A stretch of DNA of 61,196 nt, from the NCBI GenBank assembly GCA_040878005.1, contig JBBDMW010000052.1, forward strand, positions 1-61,196, read 5' to 3'. Shown here piece by piece: positions 1-8,845 of the stretch. The notes under the pieces are model-generated. The model was given only the letters and a program-made list of their open reading frames with translations. It was not told the origin of the DNA and ran no database searches. Position 1 is the stretch's first letter. Each line of letters begins with the position of its first letter. The position numbers and the translations under genes are program-made. The stretch is from JBBDMW01 sp040878005 (lineage in GTDB: Bacteria > Chloroflexota > Dehalococcoidia > Lucifugimonadales > Lucifugimonadaceae).

Positions 1-204
1 GCAACTACCTGAGTGCTGAATGGATAGCGTTTGAAAGTTTAGCCGATGGGAGATCGGGGGCCAACCGCAACCACTGATCTCGTTGAGGCCGGCGGCCGAC
101 AAGTTTAGCCGATGGGAGATCGGGGGCCAACCGCAACCACGACCTTGAAGCCCATGTCCATCATCTCAGTTTAGCCGATGGGAGATCGGGGGCCAACCGC
201 AACC
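1..204. CRISPR. CRISPR array, right-hand end
   Basis: Three identical 36-bp repeats lie at 37-72, 103-138 and 169-204, separated by two unrelated 30-bp spacers (73-102 and 139-168). A further 30 bp (7-36) is preceded by GCAACT, which matches the repeat end GCAACC at 5 of 6 bases, so the array continues beyond the left edge. Each repeat begins GTTTAGCC, ends CCAACCGCAACC and contains a short inverted repeat, CCGAT-GGGAG-ATCGG, able to form a 5-bp stem. No cas gene is found in the window. The sequence after the last repeat is C-rich and does not look like an AT-rich leader, so this is more likely the trailer end. The type cannot be assigned; 36/30 geometry is common in type II and some type V and type I arrays. 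Confidence 0.95.
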
Positions 205-500
205 GCATCAGGCCCCCCACCACACAGCGCCCCTCTCCAAACCGCTCCCCCGAAAAAATCGCCTGCTTCTACCTCTTGACGTGGGCCGATTTATGCCTGA
301 CTATAGTAGAGAACATAAGTTCTGTACGGGCTCCTTTTGGCGTAGCGCAGCGGGGCCAAGACGGTCCTCCAGGGTGGTGCCGGACCATCGTGGACCCGCT
401 GCTATAATCGGCCCGCCTGTGCGGCCACGAACGTTCTCCCCTCAACCTTTACCCGCAATCCAATTGCGACCCCGGCAGGCCCGGACACTGGAGGCTTTTT
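205..500. other. intergenic stretch between CRISPR array and first gene
   Basis: No convincing gene lies here; the open frame running from 281 into the next gene is a shadow. A TTGACG at 276-281 with AT-rich sequence (CTATAGTAG) at 301-309 could be a weak promoter reading right, but the spacing is too long for a good sigma-70 match. The first 60 bases after the last repeat are strongly C-rich. Confidence 0.5.
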
Positions 501-1376
501 ATGCAAGTCGGATTTATCGGCCTCGGCAACATGGGCCGTGGCATGGCCAGGAACCTCATCAAGAACGGCGCTGACCTCACGGTCTACACCCGCACTCGCT
601 CGAAGGTGGACGAGATGGTCGCAGAGGGCGCAAAGGCGGGCGATTCCAACGCAGATGTGGCTGAGAAGTGCGACATCGTTCTTACCTGCCTGCCTGACGT
701 GAAAACGTCACGGGAGGTGTTCCTGGGTGAAAACGGCATCGTTTCGAAGGCACGCCCCGGCCAGGTGCTGGTGGACCACAGCACGGTGGATGTGGCCACT
801 TCAAAGGCCTGCGCTGAGGCGGCTCAGGAGCGCGGGGCAATCTTCCTGGATGCCCCGATAAGCGGCGGCCCGGGCGGTGCGGCCGACGGCAGCCTGGCGA
901 TCATGGTGGGCGGCGACAAGGGCGCCTTCGAAAAGGCAAGGCCGACGTTCGAGATGATGGGCGCAAACATCAGGCACATGGGCCCGACTGGAGCGGGCAC
1001 GGCCATGAAGCTGATCAATCAGCTCCTGGTGGGTGTGAACACAACTGCCGCGGCTGAGGCCTTTGCGCTGGCGAACAGCGCAGGTGTGGACATAAACCAG
1101 GCAGTGGAGGTGCTGCAGGTGAGTTGGGGACAGAGCCGCATGGTGGAGCGGAGCGGCCCCATAACCGCATCACGGGCCTTCGAGGATTCTGCCGCCCCGG
1201 TGCGCAACTTGTCGAAGGACCTGGGCATCATCCGAAACCTGGCACAGGATTCAGGGTTGGCGCTCACGCTGACTCTGGAGTCTGCGGCCATCTTCGATGA
1301 GCTGATGCAGAAGGGCATGCCGGACGGCGATATCGCTGCCGCGCTGCTCATCATTGAAGAGCGCTCGAAGAAGTAG
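501..1376 (+). CDS. NAD(P)-dependent 3-hydroxyisobutyrate dehydrogenase-like oxidoreductase
   Basis: A 291-residue beta-hydroxyacid dehydrogenase, the usual length for the family. The N-terminal Rossmann motif GFIGLGNMGRGMA is at residues 4-16. The family substrate motif SGGPGGA begins near residue 121, and the catalytic lysine is K170 in GTAMKLINQ. Such enzymes oxidise 3-hydroxyisobutyrate, or reduce tartronate semialdehyde or related short hydroxy acids, with NAD(P); the substrate cannot be told from sequence. The ATG is preceded by GGAGG at 490-494. The next gene, 114 bp downstream on the same strand, also acts on a small hydroxy acid, so a shared role in organic-acid catabolism is likely but inferred. 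Confidence 0.9.
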   Translation: MQVGFIGLGNMGRGMARNLIKNGADLTVYTRTRSKVDEMVAEGAKAGDSNADVAEKCDIVLTCLPDVKTSREVFLGENGIVSKARPGQVLVDHSTVDVATSKACAEAAQERGAIFLDAPISGGPGGAADGSLAIMVGGDKGAFEKARPTFEMMGANIRHMGPTGAGTAMKLINQLLVGVNTTAAAEAFALANSAGVDINQAVEVLQVSWGQSRMVERSGPITASRAFEDSAAPVRNLSKDLGIIRNLAQDSGLALTLTLESAAIFDELMQKGMPDGDIAAALLIIEERSKK

Positions 1377-1490
1377 GCGCTGACCAGGCGGTTCATCTCC
1401 GCCAGTTCGCAAACATGCCGTGTCCGCATCCAAGCTGGCCCCGGCGGAAGCTAAAGTCATTTCAATCCGGCACTGGAGGCCCAGGAAACA

Positions 1491-2558
1491 ATGGCCGATT
1501 ACAAGATCGCTGTGATCCGCGGCGATGGCATAGGCGTTGACGTGGTGGAAGAGGGCCTGAAGGTCCTCAAGTCTGTCGGCGCATCACATGGAATCAACTG
1601 GACGTTCGAGGAGTTCCCCTGGGGCTCGGAGTACTACTTCAAGCATGGCGAGATGCTGCCCGGTGACGGCGTGGACCAGCTTGCTGGCTTCGATGCCATA
1701 TTCCTCGGCGCGGTGGGTCACCCGGATATCCAGGACCACATAACCCTCAATGGCCTGCTCCTGCCCATACGGCGGAAGTTCGACCAGTACGTGTGCGAGC
1801 GCCCGTCAATCCTGTACCCGGGCGTGGAGTCTCCGCTGGCAAACAAGAAGCCGTACGACATCGACCTGGTGGTGGTCCGTGAGAATACGGAGGGCGAGTA
1901 CGCCAATGTGGGCGGCTTCCAGTACCGGGGCTTCCCGGAAGAAGTGGCGATTCAGACCTCTGTATTCACCCGCCGCGGCTGTGAGCGCGTGATCGAGTAC
2001 GCATTCGACCTGGCCCGCAGGCGCGGAAAGAAGAACAAGGTGACTTCGATCACCAAGTCCAACGCGCAGGGCTACGGCATGGTGCTGTGGGACCGCACGT
2101 TCGACATCGTGAAAGAACGCTACCCGGACATAGAGACGGAGTCGTACCTGATCGACAGGGCGTGCATGGAGTTCATAAGGCGCCCAGAGTCGTTCGATGT
2201 GGTTGTGGCCAGCAACCTGTTCGGCGACATCCTGACGGACATCGGGGCGCAGATCACCGGCAGCATGGGCCTGGCCCAGAGCGCCAACCTGGACCCGACC
2301 AAAAAGTCGCCGTCCATGTTCGAGCCAACGCACGGCAGCGCCCCTGACATAGCAGGAAAGGGCATAGCCAACCCGATGGCCCAGGTGCTGACCGGGGCAA
2401 TGATGCTGCGGCACCTGGGCGAAGAGGCGGCGGCGGACAAGGTGGACAGGGCAGTGCTAACGATATTGGAGCAGGGCGAGATCCTCACCCCTGACCTCGG
2501 CGGCTCCTCTACCACTTCCTCGGTTGGCGATGCAATCGCCTCAGCCGTGGCAGGCTAG
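1491..2558 (+). CDS. tartrate/D-malate dehydrogenase-like (isocitrate/isopropylmalate dehydrogenase family)
   Basis: A 355-residue member of the NAD-dependent beta-decarboxylating dehydrogenases. Visible signatures are the N-terminal IRGDGIGVDV, the long substrate-binding segment ending in FDQYVCERP, VVRENTEGEY, and the metal-binding aspartates in NLFGDILTDIGAQ followed by EPTHGSAPDIAGKG. The segment FDQYV-RP and the overall length fit the tartrate dehydrogenase/decarboxylase or D-malate dehydrogenase branch better than LeuB or Icd. It would oxidatively decarboxylate a 2-hydroxy diacid to a keto acid in the cytoplasm. A GGAGG lies 17 bases before the ATG. Exact substrate is uncertain. Confidence 0.88.
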   Translation: MADYKIAVIRGDGIGVDVVEEGLKVLKSVGASHGINWTFEEFPWGSEYYFKHGEMLPGDGVDQLAGFDAIFLGAVGHPDIQDHITLNGLLLPIRRKFDQYVCERPSILYPGVESPLANKKPYDIDLVVVRENTEGEYANVGGFQYRGFPEEVAIQTSVFTRRGCERVIEYAFDLARRRGKKNKVTSITKSNAQGYGMVLWDRTFDIVKERYPDIETESYLIDRACMEFIRRPESFDVVVASNLFGDILTDIGAQITGSMGLAQSANLDPTKKSPSMFEPTHGSAPDIAGKGIANPMAQVLTGAMMLRHLGEEAAADKVDRAVLTILEQGEILTPDLGGSSTTSSVGDAIASAVAG

Positions 2559-2625
2559 ACCGGCGTCGGCCATTGCAGAAACTTGGGGAGCAATCCCCAC
2601 ATTCCAAATCAGCTAGGCAACGATC

Positions 2626-3788
2626 ATGAATCCATTCGAAAAATCAGCCATCGGAAATACAGGCGTAGAAGTGACCCGCCTCGGGCTGGGTGGCGCTCCC
2701 CTCAGCGGCATGGTGCTGGCGGGCGGCCTCTACGGCGGCTCCGCATACGATGAAGCAGTGCGCCTCACGCGCCGGGCATATGAGCACGGCATCAGGTACT
2801 TCGACACCGCGCCACATTACGGTGAGGGCCGCAGCGAGGTCCGCATGGGCGGCGCACTCGCCGACTTCCCACGGGACTCGTTCGTAATCTCGACCAAGGT
2901 GGGCAGGGTCCTCAACCCCCGCAACGGCGATGCGTCCGTGGCAACTCCCGAGGGCCTGCCGAATCTGGAAGTAGCTTTCGACCTCAGCCGTGACGGCATA
3001 CTGCGGTCGGTCGAAGAAAGCCTGGAGCGCCTCGGCACAGATCACGTCGAAATCATTTATCTCCATGATCCCGATGTCGAAGACCTGGAGGACGAGTCCA
3101 ATGAGAGCGCTTTCCCCACGATGATCGAGCTGCNNNNNNNNNNNNNNNNNNNNNNNNNNNNNNNNNNNNNNNNNNNNNNNNNNNNNNNNNNNNNNNNNNN
3201 NNNNNNNNNNNNNNNNNNNNNNNNNNNNNNNNNGAAGACCTGGAGGACGAGTCCAATGAGAGCGCTTTCCCCACGATGATCGAGCTGCGGGACCAGGGTG
3301 TGGTGAAGGCCATCGGCTGCGGGATGAACATCTGGGACATGCCGGCACGCTTCGTCCGCCGGTTTGACCTGGACATCATCCTCCTGGCTGGCCGGTACAC
3401 GCTCCTGGACCACTCGGCGCTCCCGGAGTTCCTTCCGCTATGCGAAGAGCGAAACGTGAAGATAGCGGTGGGCGGACCGTATAACAGCGGAATACTCGCC
3501 CGTGATCTGGACGGCCCCGTGTCCTTCAACTACCACCCTGCGCCGCAGGACCTGGTGGAACAGGCACGGAGGCTCAAAGCAGTCTGCGATCGCCACGGAA
3601 CAGACCTGAAGGCGGCGGCCCTGCAGTTCGTCCTTGCTCACCCGGCGGTGGCCACGGTCATACCCGGAGCTCAGACCGTGGAGGAACTGGATGAAAACGT
3701 TCGAATGGCCAGCGCAGACATCCCGGCCGACCTGTGGGCAGAGCTTCGCTCAGAGGGACTGATACCCGAATCAGCCCCAACGCCGTGA
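2626..3788 (+). CDS. aldo/keto reductase, aldose 1-dehydrogenase type (split by assembly gap)
   Basis: This gene is interrupted by 100 N (3134-3233). The 55 bases on the left (3079-3133) are repeated exactly on the right (3234-3288). Removing one copy plus the N run (155 bp) restores a single 335-residue frame, the same size as the paralogue that follows. I therefore read it as one intact gene. The AKR fold is shown by the N-terminal IGNTGVEVTRLGLGGAP, the catalytic Asp and Tyr in YFDTAPHYGEGRSE, Lys in STKVGR and His in IIYLHDPD. The family includes L-fucose/D-threo-aldose 1-dehydrogenase, which oxidises aldoses to lactones with NAD(P). Substrate is not determined. Confidence 0.85.
3079..3288. 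other. assembly gap: 100 N flanked by identical 55-bp copies
   Basis: Bases 3079-3133 and 3234-3288 are identical and flank exactly 100 N at 3134-3233. The N run is a placeholder, and 55 bp is the largest default k-mer of a common metagenome assembler, so this is most likely two contigs overlapping by one k-mer that a scaffolder left unmerged. Both copies are in the same codon register as the gene that surrounds them, so the real sequence probably has a single copy and no gap. Confidence 0.9.
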
Positions 3789-3910
3789 AGATGCTCTTGA
3801 TAGGCATCACAACACGCAGGCAACTTGAAATTGTTTCAATTTCGACCAATCCTAAACAACAAATGCACGGTGAAACAGGTTCACAGGCATTGCCGGAGCA
3901 ACGTTCATAA

Positions 3911-4933
3911 ATGGACCCGTTCGCGAAACGACAGATAGGGCGGACGGGCGTCTGGCTGACGCCGCTGGGGCTGGGTGGAGCACCCATCGGCGGGCACCAG
4001 TCGCCCAACGCGGAAGGGCTGTATCGGGTGGCCGATTACGCCGAGGGTGTTGCAGCAACCCGCTGCGCCTATGACCTGGGCATCCGGTACTTCGACACAG
4101 CGCCGTTCTACGGCATAGGCCGCAGCGAGGTTAGGTACGGCGCAGGACTGAGCGCCAGGCCACGTAACTCGTTCGTTTTGTCGACCAAGGTCGGCCGTGT
4201 GTTGGAGCCGGACCGGTACCGCAACTTCACGCTGATAGGCCCGGACGGCCTGGCCCCGCTCCTCCCGAGGTTCGACTACACAAGAGAGGGCATCCGCCGG
4301 TCCCACGCAGAAAGCCTGTATCGCCTGCTGACAGACCACGTGGACATCCTGTTCCTCCACGACACAACAGGCGAGGAGTTGCAGGAGCAGGCGGTGAAAG
4401 AGGTGCTGCCTGAGCTTGCCAGGATGCGCAGAGAAGGATTGGTTAGGGCGATCGGCGCAGGCACAAGTGACCTGTCAGCGTTGGAACGTTTCGTTAGGGA
4501 GTTCGATCTGGACGTAGTGCTGCTGCCGAACCACTACACGTTGCTGTCACAGCAAGCGCTGGACTCGTTCCTGCCACTGTGCCAGGAGCGCAACGTGAGC
4601 ATCGTCATCGGCACCCCGTACTGCTCAGGCATCCTCGCCTCGGACCTTTCGGGACCGGCGGCCTACCTTTACCAGCCAGCCCCGCCAGAAGTAATGGACA
4701 AGGCAAAGGCCATCAACGCAGTTTGCAAGCGGCATGGAGTGGGCCTAAAAACAGCAGCCTTGCAGTTTGTGCTTGCGCATCCATCGGTCGTGTCAGTCAT
4801 TCCGGGCGCACGGAACACTGCAGAAATCGAAGAAAACGCCCGTGTCGCCGCCGCCGACATACCGTCGGACTTCTGGGCTGAGCTTAAACATGAAGGCCTC
4901 ATACATTCAGATGCACCCGTGCCGTCTGCCTGA
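3911..4933 (+). CDS. aldo/keto reductase, aldose 1-dehydrogenase type (paralogue)
   Basis: A 340-residue AKR closely related to the preceding gene, so the two are a tandem duplication. Shared features are the start FAKRQIGRTGVWLTPLGLGG, the catalytic Asp/Tyr in YFDTAPFYGIGRSE, Lys in LSTKVGR, His in ILFLHDTTG, and the NAD(P)-binding IPGARNTAEIEENA near the C-terminus. Members of this group (D-threo-aldose or L-fucose 1-dehydrogenase) convert an aldose to its lactone. The two copies have diverged enough that different sugars are plausible. The nearby IlvD/Edd dehydratase fits the next-but-one step of a non-phosphorylative sugar pathway; this link is inference. Confidence 0.88.
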   Translation: MDPFAKRQIGRTGVWLTPLGLGGAPIGGHQSPNAEGLYRVADYAEGVAATRCAYDLGIRYFDTAPFYGIGRSEVRYGAGLSARPRNSFVLSTKVGRVLEPDRYRNFTLIGPDGLAPLLPRFDYTREGIRRSHAESLYRLLTDHVDILFLHDTTGEELQEQAVKEVLPELARMRREGLVRAIGAGTSDLSALERFVREFDLDVVLLPNHYTLLSQQALDSFLPLCQERNVSIVIGTPYCSGILASDLSGPAAYLYQPAPPEVMDKAKAINAVCKRHGVGLKTAALQFVLAHPSVVSVIPGARNTAEIEENARVAAADIPSDFWAELKHEGLIHSDAPVPSA

Positions 4934-4983
4934 TCAAGTGTCCGAACGAAGGCAGGTCACATGAAAACGTTTGCAGCCAACCA

Positions 4984-5802
4984 ATGACTGACACACACAA
5001 CTCGTCGCTGAGAGAAGGGCACAGATCAGCAAAGGCCATCCTGTTCGACCTGGACGAAACCCTCACCGTCCACGAGCAGGCATTTGCCGAAGCCTACGTA
5101 GCCACAGCGGGACTGGCAGCAGAGCGAAGGGCCATAGATGCAGCACAACTAGCCGCCTCGGTGCCCATGTTGGCCGAAAGCATCTGCCAGGTGTCACCGG
5201 CCGGCCGGTACGCCGCAGTTATAGGAATAGGCGGCCGGGACCTGCTATGGAGCGACCCGGACGGTGATCGGCCCGAGCTTCAGCGCATGGCAGAGTGGGT
5301 AGAGGGGTTCCGCGCAGAGGTATGGGAGGCCGTTCTCTCGGCTCACGGAATACCGGACTCCAAACTGGCACAAGAACTCGCAGAACGTTTTCCTGATGAG
5401 ATGAGAGCCAGGATCAAGGTATATCCGGAGGCTCGCGGTGTCCTCGACGACGTTAAAGACGACTACGAGATGGCTGTAGTCACCAATGGCCTGCCCCTTG
5501 CACAGCACGAAAAGTTGCAGATTGCTGGCCTGGACAGCTACTTCGAAACAGTCGTGGTTTCAGGCGAACTGGGCGCGGGCAAGCCATCAGCTCTGATGTT
5601 CGAGGAAGCCTTGAAACGCCTGGGATGCCAGCCGGAAGACGCCGTGATGGTAGGCGACAACCCGGCCAGGGACATCCTGGGCGCGAACAAGGCAGGGATA
5701 AGAGCGGTCTGGGTCAACCGCTTTAACCTCGAAATGCCAGGGTCGCTCCCGGCCCCGGACGCAGAAATCGCAGACCTGAGCCAGCTCAAAGCGCTGCTGT
5801 AA
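4984..5802 (+). CDS. HAD-superfamily hydrolase
   Basis: A 272-residue phosphatase of the haloacid dehalogenase superfamily. Motif I is ILFDLDETLT with nucleophile D22 and general acid D24. Motif II is VVTNG, motif III the lysine in GAGKPSALMF, and motif IV VMVGDNPARDILGANKAG. The helical cap between motifs I and II marks subclass I, as in phosphoglycolate phosphatase or YjjG-like nucleotidases. The substrate is unknown. It sits 50 bp after the second aldo/keto reductase on the same strand and converges with the IlvD/Edd gene, leaving only 14 bp between the two stops, so it may belong to the sugar-oxidation group. Confidence 0.85.
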   Translation: MTDTHNSSLREGHRSAKAILFDLDETLTVHEQAFAEAYVATAGLAAERRAIDAAQLAASVPMLAESICQVSPAGRYAAVIGIGGRDLLWSDPDGDRPELQRMAEWVEGFRAEVWEAVLSAHGIPDSKLAQELAERFPDEMRARIKVYPEARGVLDDVKDDYEMAVVTNGLPLAQHEKLQIAGLDSYFETVVVSGELGAGKPSALMFEEALKRLGCQPEDAVMVGDNPARDILGANKAGIRAVWVNRFNLEMPGSLPAPDAEIADLSQLKALL

Positions 5803-5816
5803 CACCGCCCATCCGC

Positions 5817-7562
5817 CTAGTGGTGAACCTCCACGTGCGTCTCCACCGGGGTATTGCCACGCAGGAAATCGAAATCACAGCCGTCCTGCGCCTGCATTAC
5901 ATGGTCGGCGTACATGCGGCCGTAGCCACGCTCCAGTCTTTTAGCCTTTTCACGGGAGTCCAATACTTTGCGCCTTCGCTCAAGCTCTGCCTCGTCAACC
6001 TCAAGGTCAAGTCGACGGCCCTCAACGTCCAGGTTGATCATGTCGCCGTTTTCCACCAGCGCCAGCGGCCCACCAACGGCCGACTCGGGAGAAACGTGCA
6101 GCACTATGGTCCCAAAGGCGGTGCCGCTCATCCGGGCGTCTGATATGCGGACCATGTCGCGGACGCCCTGTTCCAGCAGCTTCTTGGGCAGGGGCAGGAA
6201 TCCAGCCTCTGGCATCCCCGGACCGCCTATCGGCCCGGCGTTCTTCATGACCAGTACGTCATCGGGCGTCACGTCAAGATCAGGGTCGTCGATGCGGTCC
6301 TTAAGGTCAACCGGGTTTTCGAACACCACAGCCCGGCCACGGTGCTTCATGAGCCTTGCAGATGCCGCTGTCTGCTTGATCACGGCGCCGTCCGGGGCAA
6401 GAGAACCGTACAGCATGGCCAGGCCACCCTCTTTAGAGAGCGGCCTGTCAGGAGGGAGTATCACATCGTCATTAAACGATTCTGCATCGACGATGTTTTC
6501 GCCAAGCGTCCGGCCGTTGACCGTCTTGCAGTCCAGGTTAAGGAGCGAAGACATTCGGTTCAGGACAGCCGGTATGCCGCCAGCGTAAAAGAGATCCTCC
6601 ATGAGGTACTTGCCACTGGGCTTGAGATTCACAATGGTGGGAGTGGTTCGTGAGAACTCATCAAACTTTGAGAGCGGCAGATTAATTCCGGCACGGCCGG
6701 CAATGGCCGTCAGGTGGATGATGGCGTTGGTAGAGCCGCCAATGGCCAGCAGCGTCCGGATCGCATTCTCGAATGCTTGCTCAGTCATGATGTCAGATGG
6801 GCGCACGCCAGACTTCACAAGGTCAACCACTTTCGCTCCGGCCTCATTGGCAAGAGCCGACCTACGGGCATCCGCACCAGGGATGGCAGCGCCGCCGGGC
6901 AGGGTCATGCCAAGTGCCTCGGTGAGAGCGCCCATCGTTGCAGCGGTGCCCATGACCATGCAGTGGCCGGGAGACCTGTAAATGGCGCCCTCCATGGAGT
7001 CATACTGCTCCTGCGTGATGTTGCCGGCGCGAAGCTCGGACCAGTAGCGTCGACAGTCAGTGCAGGACCCCAGTTCCTCGCCGCGCCAGTTGCCCTTAAG
7101 TTGGGGACCGCCCGTGACAACTATTGCTGGCAGGTCAGCTGAGGCAGCCCCCATCAGCATGGCCGGCGTGGTCTTGTCACAGCCGCAAAGCAGCACCACG
7201 CCGTCGAGTGGCAGGCCGCGGATCATTTCCTCAACGTCCATCGACATGAGGTTGCGGTAGAGCATGGACGTAGGCGACAGGAAGAACTCGCCTAGTGAGA
7301 TGGTTGGAAACTCCAAAGGAAATCCGCCGGCCGCAATGACGCCTCGCTTCACGTGCTGGGCCAGGTCGCGCAGGTGAGCGTTGCAGTGGGTCGCTTCGCT
7401 CCACGAGTTCGCTATGCCAATCACAGGACGGCCTGAGAACGATTCTTCAGGCCAACCCTGCGACTTCAGTCCGGCACGGTGAAGAAACCCTTCGAGGTCC
7501 CGGGTGCCGAACCACTCTGCACTTCGCAGTATCCTGTTCCCTGAGGTTCCGTTACGGGGCAT
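5817..7562 (-). CDS. IlvD/Edd family dehydratase (sugar-acid dehydratase-like)
   Basis: A 581-residue iron-sulfur dehydratase. Cysteines expected to hold the cluster occur in LLCGCDKTTPAM (C126, C128), GSCTDC (C167, C170) and SPGHCMVMGTAATM (C201). The C-terminal half has GGSTNAIIHL and the conserved DARMSGTAFG. The GNWRGEELGSCTDC region resembles L-arabonate/D-xylonate-type dehydratases more than dihydroxyacid dehydratase of branched-chain synthesis. It would remove water from an aldonate to give a 2-keto-3-deoxy acid. I chose the ATG at 7562, preceded by AAAGGCG, over a GTG twelve codons upstream that lacks a ribosome site. No ilvB, ilvC or leu genes lie nearby, which supports a catabolic role. 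Confidence 0.85.
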   Translation of the reverse strand: MPRNGTSGNRILRSAEWFGTRDLEGFLHRAGLKSQGWPEESFSGRPVIGIANSWSEATHCNAHLRDLAQHVKRGVIAAGGFPLEFPTISLGEFFLSPTSMLYRNLMSMDVEEMIRGLPLDGVVLLCGCDKTTPAMLMGAASADLPAIVVTGGPQLKGNWRGEELGSCTDCRRYWSELRAGNITQEQYDSMEGAIYRSPGHCMVMGTAATMGALTEALGMTLPGGAAIPGADARRSALANEAGAKVVDLVKSGVRPSDIMTEQAFENAIRTLLAIGGSTNAIIHLTAIAGRAGINLPLSKFDEFSRTTPTIVNLKPSGKYLMEDLFYAGGIPAVLNRMSSLLNLDCKTVNGRTLGENIVDAESFNDDVILPPDRPLSKEGGLAMLYGSLAPDGAVIKQTAASARLMKHRGRAVVFENPVDLKDRIDDPDLDVTPDDVLVMKNAGPIGGPGMPEAGFLPLPKKLLEQGVRDMVRISDARMSGTAFGTIVLHVSPESAVGGPLALVENGDMINLDVEGRRLDLEVDEAELERRRKVLDSREKAKRLERGYGRMYADHVMQAQDGCDFDFLRGNTPVETHVEVHH

Positions 7563-7737
7563 GGGTCGCCTTTCACATAAGCAGTGAGTTGCTGACACAA
7601 GGGAGCGGCGGAGAGTTTAGCATGATGGCCTCCCATGCCAGCACAGTGGGTGATATGGTCCGGGTGCAGCGCGTTTGTAGAGTCGACGCTTCACCTTAAG
7701 TTGTATAGCAGTTGTAACGCACAAGCGAGCAGGAATC

Positions 7738-8823
7738 ATGGCGACAAACATCGCATCCACAACCAGGTTTCCCGTGCTGGAAGTCGCCGGACGTCCACGG
7801 GAGATGGGCCTGCAAACCGGTGAAGCCATGCGCAGTGAAATCCGGGAGTTGGTGGACCTGGTGCTGGCAAGGTTCAACAAGGGCCGTGAAACGCCCATTT
7901 CTCTTGAGCATGCTCAAGGTATCGTCGAAGGGACCATCCCGCTGGCAAGGGAGTACGCGCCGGACTCCATGGAAGAGTTGGAGGGCATTGCTAAGGCCGC
8001 TGGCGTGCCGGTTGGAAGCATCCTGCTGCTGAATGCCCGCAACATGCTGGCAGCATCAGCAGACGGTTGCACATCAGTGATGGTCGGCTCGGCAGCAAGC
8101 GCCGATGGTGTGGGCATTGCAGGGCAGAACTGGGACAATGACCCCGCCATGGACCCGTTCTCGGTCGTGCTCATCCGCAGGTCCAGCGGTAAGCCATCGC
8201 TCATGAATTGGACTCAGCCCGGCATCATCGGGTACATGGGTTTCAACTCTGAAGGCATAGGCGTTTGCATGAACGCCCTGAACGGCCCAATGCGCAGAGA
8301 CGGCGTGCCCTGGTACTTCATTGTGCGGGAGATATACGGGCAGAGTTCTCTGGATGGTGCCACTGCCGCGGTAAAGCAGGCCCGCCGGGCCATTGCCGCC
8401 AACGCTGCGATGATCACCCCACAGGGTGCGGCGGATATCGAGGTCACGCCTGATGAGGTCAGGGTGCTGATGGCGGACGAATCAGGATTATTGGTTCACA
8501 CTAACCACTGTGTTCACCCGGACCTTGTGAACAACAACAGCATGTACGCCGACAGGATCTACGGCCAATCTATGCCACGCAAAGCCTGGGCAGAGGCCCT
8601 GCTGGATACGTTCAACGGCAAAGCAACACTCGATAAGGTCAAGGAAATCCTGTCAGATCACGAGGGTTACCCGACTTCAATCTGCCGGCATCCCAACGAC
8701 GACCCGGCGACCGGTTGGCAACGCAGCGTCATATCCATGATCGTTGAACCGTCCGAGGGACGCATGAACGTCACCAGGGGCAACCCGTGCGAGAGGCCTT
8801 ACGAGGTGTACACCCTCAATTGA
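7738..8823 (+). CDS. C45-family acyltransferase/hydrolase (acyl-CoA:6-APA acyltransferase-like)
   Basis: A 361-residue protein with the Ntn-hydrolase features of peptidase family C45. The N-terminal helix runs REMGLQTGEAM; the putative nucleophile is C111 in ASADGCTSVMVG. This is followed by GIAGQNWDNDP, typical of the family, where autoproteolysis before the cysteine makes the active enzyme. Next come GYMGFNSEGIGVCMNALNG and NHCVHP. The name derives from fungal penicillin synthesis, but bacterial homologues are mostly amide hydrolases of unknown substrate. A ribosome site (AGGA) precedes the ATG. It diverges from the dehydratase gene and is followed by a small membrane protein 22 bp later. 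Confidence 0.85.
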   Translation: MATNIASTTRFPVLEVAGRPREMGLQTGEAMRSEIRELVDLVLARFNKGRETPISLEHAQGIVEGTIPLAREYAPDSMEELEGIAKAAGVPVGSILLLNARNMLAASADGCTSVMVGSAASADGVGIAGQNWDNDPAMDPFSVVLIRRSSGKPSLMNWTQPGIIGYMGFNSEGIGVCMNALNGPMRRDGVPWYFIVREIYGQSSLDGATAAVKQARRAIAANAAMITPQGAADIEVTPDEVRVLMADESGLLVHTNHCVHPDLVNNNSMYADRIYGQSMPRKAWAEALLDTFNGKATLDKVKEILSDHEGYPTSICRHPNDDPATGWQRSVISMIVEPSEGRMNVTRGNPCERPYEVYTLN

Positions 8824-8845
8824 TCCCCTACTGGAGTGATAAACG

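Noticed and set aside
281..574. 97-residue open frame from the CRISPR end into the first gene
   Set aside because: It overlaps the well-supported dehydrogenase gene in another frame and has no domain or ribosome site.
3079..3288. True tandem repeat or frameshifted pseudogene
   Set aside because: Exactly 100 N and an exact 55-bp overlap in frame are signs of assembly, not biology.
5817..7562. Dihydroxyacid dehydratase (ilvD) of branched-chain synthesis
   Set aside because: The gene context is catabolic and the GNWRGEELGSCTDC region fits sugar-acid dehydratases better, so I call it only IlvD/Edd family.
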